DNA of 64,000 nucleotides from contig CAKRJT010000005.1 of NCBI GenBank assembly GCA_934351925.1, positions 62,001 to 126,000 on the forward strand, in the 5' to 3' direction. Both the position numbers and the translations under genes were made by a program. This DNA is from an uncultured Lachnospiraceae bacterium. Lineage in GTDB: Bacteria; Bacillota; Clostridia; Lachnospirales; Lachnospiraceae. Below the pieces are notes generated by a model. That model worked only from the letters and a program-made list of their open reading frames with translations. It did no database searches and had not been told where the DNA came from. Numbering within the stretch: position 1 is the stretch's first letter; each line of letters opens with the position of its first letter. Of this stretch, positions 61,291 through 64,000 are shown piece by piece.

Positions 61291-61710
61291 TTAATCCTCA
61301 TCACGGACCTTAATCACCACATGGCTGCGCGACACATGGTTCCCGTTCATCTCAAGACTGTAATTGATATCAACAATAAGCTCGCTGTTTTCCTCAGTCA
61401 CGCTCATATCCGAAGTATCTATCCCCATTGTCACGCTTCCGTATGGGGTTTCATAGTAGCTTAGATTTTTTTCGCCCATGGTGAAGAGCATATTGGTGGT
61501 CATCGGTCCTTTTCTGATAAGCTCCACCTCTTCCGGCGAAATCTTTATCATATTGTCCGTCACCAGCCCCTCCTCAAGGCTCTCCTGATACTTTATAAAA
61601 TGCTTTCCATTCCTGAAAAAATGCCGTCCGGCATATATCATCTCCACGCAGTCGTCGTCATCACCTGCACTGTGGAGACCGGAAATATATAAAACTATGT
61701 TATCTTTCAT
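61291..61710 (-). CDS. DUF1934 family protein
   Basis: A 139-residue beta-rich protein (calycin-like barrel in the family). Recognisable segments are YISGLHSAGDDDD, FIKYQESLEEG, MLFTMGEKNLSYYETPYG and the end INYSLEMNGNHVSRSHVVIKV. DUF1934 proteins are small cytoplasmic proteins of unknown function, widely conserved in Firmicutes. It starts 12 bases after murI and ends 19 before the peptidase start, so it belongs to this minus-strand operon. Length and motifs are usual. Confidence 0.85.
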   Translation of the reverse strand: MKDNIVLYISGLHSAGDDDDCVEMIYAGRHFFRNGKHFIKYQESLEEGLVTDNMIKISPEEVELIRKGPMTTNMLFTMGEKNLSYYETPYGSVTMGIDTSDMSVTEENSELIVDINYSLEMNGNHVSRSHVVIKVRDED

Positions 61711-61722
61711 AATAAAAATATC

Positions 61723-62541
61723 CTAATATTCATCAATGTTTATCTGCTTCGTGGTCTTTATGTCAAACGGAAGTATCATATTCGCTATGTTCTTGAATTT
61801 TTCCGCCGCATCACTGACATAGAAACGGTACATCACACTCGGCTCCTCAACGTCCCTTACATTTGCAAGCTCCCGCCCTGCAAGCAGGCTCTTCAGCTCA
61901 AGAGCCGTCTCGTATGCCGGATTTACCAGATTGACGCTGTCACCCATAATTTTCCCTATAGAGCTTCTAAGAAGCGGATAGTGCGTACAGCCAAGCACCA
62001 GCGTGTCAATGTCCTCCTGCTTCAAGCTCTCAAGGTAGCGCTCAAGCACCTGGTCTGTTATGCTGTCATGAAGCCAGCCCTCCTCCACAAGCGAAACCAG
62101 AAGCGGGCATGCCTTTCCGATGACCTCGATATCGGGATTTTCCTCATGTATAAACCTTGTGTAAAGACCGCTGTTTATCGTTCCCTCGGTCGCTATTATT
62201 CCTATGCGGTTGTTTTTTGTGACCGAAACTGCCGTCCTGGCTCCTGGTCTTACAACGCCGATTATCGGAACCTCTATCTCATCCTTAATCTCCTCAAGGG
62301 CGTAGGCGCTCGCAGTGTTACATGCCACCACAATCGCCTTCACGCCCTCACTCATAAGAAAATTCACAATCTGTCTTGCATAACGTATAATCGTGTCCTT
62401 AGACTTGGTTCCGTACGGAAGCCTCGCCGTATCGCCAAAATATACAATGCGCTCGTTCGGTATCTGCCTGATAATCTCTCTCGCAACGGTGAGACCGCCG
62501 ACACCTGAATCAAACACTCCTATCGGGGCATCTTTTCTCAT
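61723..62541 (-). CDS. murI: Glutamate racemase
   Basis: A 272-residue enzyme producing D-glutamate for peptidoglycan. PIGVFDSGVGGLTVA at the N-terminus, the catalytic cysteines in VVACNTASA and LGCTHYPLL, and FGDTARLPYG for the dimer/active-site loop are all present. GGAGG precedes the ATG. It lies nine bases after ddl, a functional pairing since both supply D-amino-acid parts of the wall precursor. Cytoplasmic. Nothing unusual. Confidence 0.96.
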   Translation of the reverse strand: MRKDAPIGVFDSGVGGLTVAREIIRQIPNERIVYFGDTARLPYGTKSKDTIIRYARQIVNFLMSEGVKAIVVACNTASAYALEEIKDEIEVPIIGVVRPGARTAVSVTKNNRIGIIATEGTINSGLYTRFIHEENPDIEVIGKACPLLVSLVEEGWLHDSITDQVLERYLESLKQEDIDTLVLGCTHYPLLRSSIGKIMGDSVNLVNPAYETALELKSLLAGRELANVRDVEEPSVMYRFYVSDAAEKFKNIANMILPFDIKTTKQINIDEY

Positions 62542-62550
62542 ATGTCCCTC

Positions 62551-63609
62551 CTAAAACCTGTTGAGTGCAAGCTCTATCTGCCTGTCAATAAGTGTTCTGA
62601 CATCAACGCCCTTTGCCTCCCAGAGCATAGGATACATGCTTATCGATGTGAAGCCCGGAAGTGTATTTATCTCATTGAACACAACCGTTCCGTCCGGCTT
62701 AAGGAAGAAATCGACTCTTGCAAGCCCGTAGCCGTCTACAGCCTTGAAGATGTTCACTGCGCTGCGCCTTATCTCATCCTCCTTGCCCTCCGGAAATGAA
62801 GGATGTGTATCCGTCTTAGACTCCGCATTTGCGTACTTAGCATCGTAATCGTAGAATACTGCCTCGCCTGCCGGAAGAACCTCGCCGACACCTGATGCCT
62901 CCGGATTTTCACCGCCGAGAACAGCACACTCAACCTCACGTCCGACTATTGTCTCCTCGACAAGAATTTTTCTGTCATGCTGTGCCGCAAGGTTAAGTCC
63001 CTTTATGAGTCCTTCCCTGTTCTCCGCCTTGCTGACACCGCAGGAGGAGCCCGCATTGGCAGGCTTTATAAATACAGGGTAAGGCAGCGCCTTCTCAATC
63101 CTCCCTGCCACCTTGTCAATGTCCGCAAGCTCAGAACGCCTTACAGCCTCATACCTTGCCTGCTTAACGCCCACTGTGGCAGCAACTATCTTGGTGAACA
63201 GCTTATCCATCGAAACACCTGATGCGACCACACCGCAGCCGACATACGGAATTCTCGCAAGCTCAAGAACGCCCTGCACAGTTCCGTCCTCGCCGTACAG
63301 ACCGTGAAGCACAGGAAATACCACGTCAACAGGAACAACCTGCGATTTGCCGTCCTTCATGGCTATAAATCCCCTATGTGTGGTATCAGGCGATAAAATC
63401 ATCTCCGTGCTGCCTTCTTTCCAGCTTCCGTCCTCGATTGCCCCGGCACTCTGTGTAAGCAGCCACCTGCCCTCCTTGGTGATTCCCACCAAAATCTGCT
63501 CGCAGCGCTCCCTGTCCATATTATGTATTATCGTAAGCGCTGAACGGCAGGACACCTCATGCTCCGAGGACTGTCCGCCAAACAGCACCGCAACCTTTAA
63601 CTTTGCCAT
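62551..63609 (-). CDS. ddl: D-alanine--D-alanine ligase
   Basis: A 352-residue ATP-grasp enzyme making D-Ala-D-Ala for the peptidoglycan stem. VAVLFGGQSSEHEVSCRSA opens the chain, HGLYGEDGTVQG, FIKPANAGSSCGVSKA and VDFFLKPDGTVVFNEINTLPGFT follow. The omega-loop has YDYDAKY, with the Tyr typical of D-Ala rather than D-Lac ligases, so vancomycin resistance is not implied. ATG 63609 is preceded by GGAGG; an upstream in-frame ATG at 63645 lacks a site. It is the second gene of the minus-strand group after spoIIR. Confidence 0.96.
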   Translation of the reverse strand: MAKLKVAVLFGGQSSEHEVSCRSALTIIHNMDRERCEQILVGITKEGRWLLTQSAGAIEDGSWKEGSTEMILSPDTTHRGFIAMKDGKSQVVPVDVVFPVLHGLYGEDGTVQGVLELARIPYVGCGVVASGVSMDKLFTKIVAATVGVKQARYEAVRRSELADIDKVAGRIEKALPYPVFIKPANAGSSCGVSKAENREGLIKGLNLAAQHDRKILVEETIVGREVECAVLGGENPEASGVGEVLPAGEAVFYDYDAKYANAESKTDTHPSFPEGKEDEIRRSAVNIFKAVDGYGLARVDFFLKPDGTVVFNEINTLPGFTSISMYPMLWEAKGVDVRTLIDRQIELALNRF

Positions 63610-63686
63610 ATTATTCCTCCATTCCGCCGGCATACGACGGCACAAACAATAATGAAAAACCTGCTTTTAATGTCATCACAGGTATT

Positions 63687-64000
63687 CTATTTTATAAGCT
63701 TATTAAGAAACTTTAATATTTTGAATTCACACACATATCCGCGCTTGGTTCCAGCCTTATTCTCGTACAGAAGCTCAAGCTCATCCTCATCAAGAACCGC
63801 CTCAAGCTCTTTTTTTGCATCGTCATCCACGCTTCCATGGGTGATATCCGCAAAACAGAGACTCGGATAGAGCACACACCACCAGTTTTTCCCCTGTGCA
63901 GCCCCAATGTCCACGCGGAACGCCTCATACACACCCTGCGGAAATGTCATGTCACCATAGGTCTTAACCGGAAAGTATGAATCCTCAAAATAAGCCTTTA
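63687..64000 (-). CDS. spoIIR: Stage II sporulation protein R, C-terminal part
   Basis: The minus-strand frame is open to the window edge, so only the last 104 or so residues are seen. The motif set KTYGDMTFPQGVYEAFRVDIG (shown in two overlapping pieces: TYGDMTFPQG, YEAFRVDIG) and GKNWWCVLYPSLCFADITHG is characteristic of SpoIIR. SpoIIR is secreted by the forespore and triggers SpoIIGA to activate sigma-E in the mother cell. Its presence marks an endospore-forming lineage, though some Lachnospiraceae keep it without sporulating visibly. The C-terminal tail (about 40 acidic and basic residues) extends past the usual domain. The start lies outside the window. Confidence 0.88.
   Translation of the reverse strand, partial: KAYFEDSYFPVKTYGDMTFPQGVYEAFRVDIGAAQGKNWWCVLYPSLCFADITHGSVDDDAKKELEAVLDEDELELLYENKAGTKRGYVCEFKILKFLNKLIK

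Noticed and set aside
62551..63609. Possible vancomycin-resistance (VanA-type) ligase.
   Set aside because: The omega-loop has the Tyr of D-Ala-D-Ala ligases (YDYDAKY), and no vanH or vanX is nearby.
1..64000. CRISPR arrays, tRNA or rRNA genes, prophage.
   Set aside because: No regularly spaced direct repeats with variable spacers, no cloverleaf or rRNA-like conserved tracts, and no phage structural genes were seen. The repeats present are hairpin elements or coding repeats.

Overview
The window looks like chromosome from an anaerobic, endospore-lineage member of the Clostridia, most likely the family Lachnospiraceae. The sequence evidence is an anaerobic (class III) ribonucleotide reductase with a glycyl-radical motif, an [FeFe]-hydrogenase paired with a flavoprotein, a C-terminal part of the sporulation signal protein SpoIIR, a Csp-like subtilase, purine-rich Shine-Dalgarno sites, and rho-independent terminators after many genes. 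I cannot name the species. No tRNA, rRNA or CRISPR array was seen.

Layout. (1) 1-8.7 kb: end of a cell-surface polysaccharide locus, with the C-terminal half of a Wzt/TagH-type ABC ATPase, a tiny membrane protein and four large GT2 glycosyltransferases, interrupted by pyrC and by tandem hairpin repeats. (2) 8.7-15.6 kb: an AT-richer accessory block with an HTH+TPR (RRNPP-like) regulator, a convergent signal-peptide ORF with a homopolymer frameshift, an Rhs-like gene remnant, a lipoprotein, and a two-gene ABC transporter. (3) 15.7-25.8 kb: housekeeping genes (phosphohexomutase, MATE exporter, NrdD with paired NrdR-like boxes, HtrA protease, a GtrB-like glycosyltransferase overlapping a ClpX-type unfoldase). 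(4) 25.9-28.2 kb: a scarred region with an anti-sigma-like gene behind a beheaded sigma factor and pieces of an IS1595-like element. (5) 28.4-33.9 kb: Csp-like subtilase and the hydrogenase operon. (6) 34-48.4 kb: a second surface-polymer region with an MBOAT/DHHW O-acetylation pair, a GT4 enzyme, two tandem paralogous GT-C-like membrane proteins, a MoxR-DUF58-DUF4129 operon, a diguanylate-cyclase-like protein and MgtC. (7) 48.5-54.2 kb: polysaccharide deacetylase, PlsC, an ABC exporter, a 700-bp repeat-rich intergenic region, and nicotinate phosphoribosyltransferase. (8) 54.3-64 kb, minus strand: spoIIR-ddl-murI-DUF1934-M60 peptidase-cohesin-like anchor, closely spaced and probably at least partly co-transcribed.

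How the parts fit. Regions 1 and 6 would make, decorate (O-acetylate) and export cell-surface glycans. Region 8 joins peptidoglycan precursor synthesis to a 1,725-residue dockerin-bearing M60 (enhancin-like) metalloprotease and a membrane-tethered cohesin-like protein, which suggests a small cellulosome-style surface protease complex. The most promising possibly undescribed items are this protease/scaffold pair, the RRNPP-like regulator with its putative peptide, a 57-nt leader duplicated in front of two unrelated genes with base changes that keep its hairpin, and two families of dispersed hairpin repeats.
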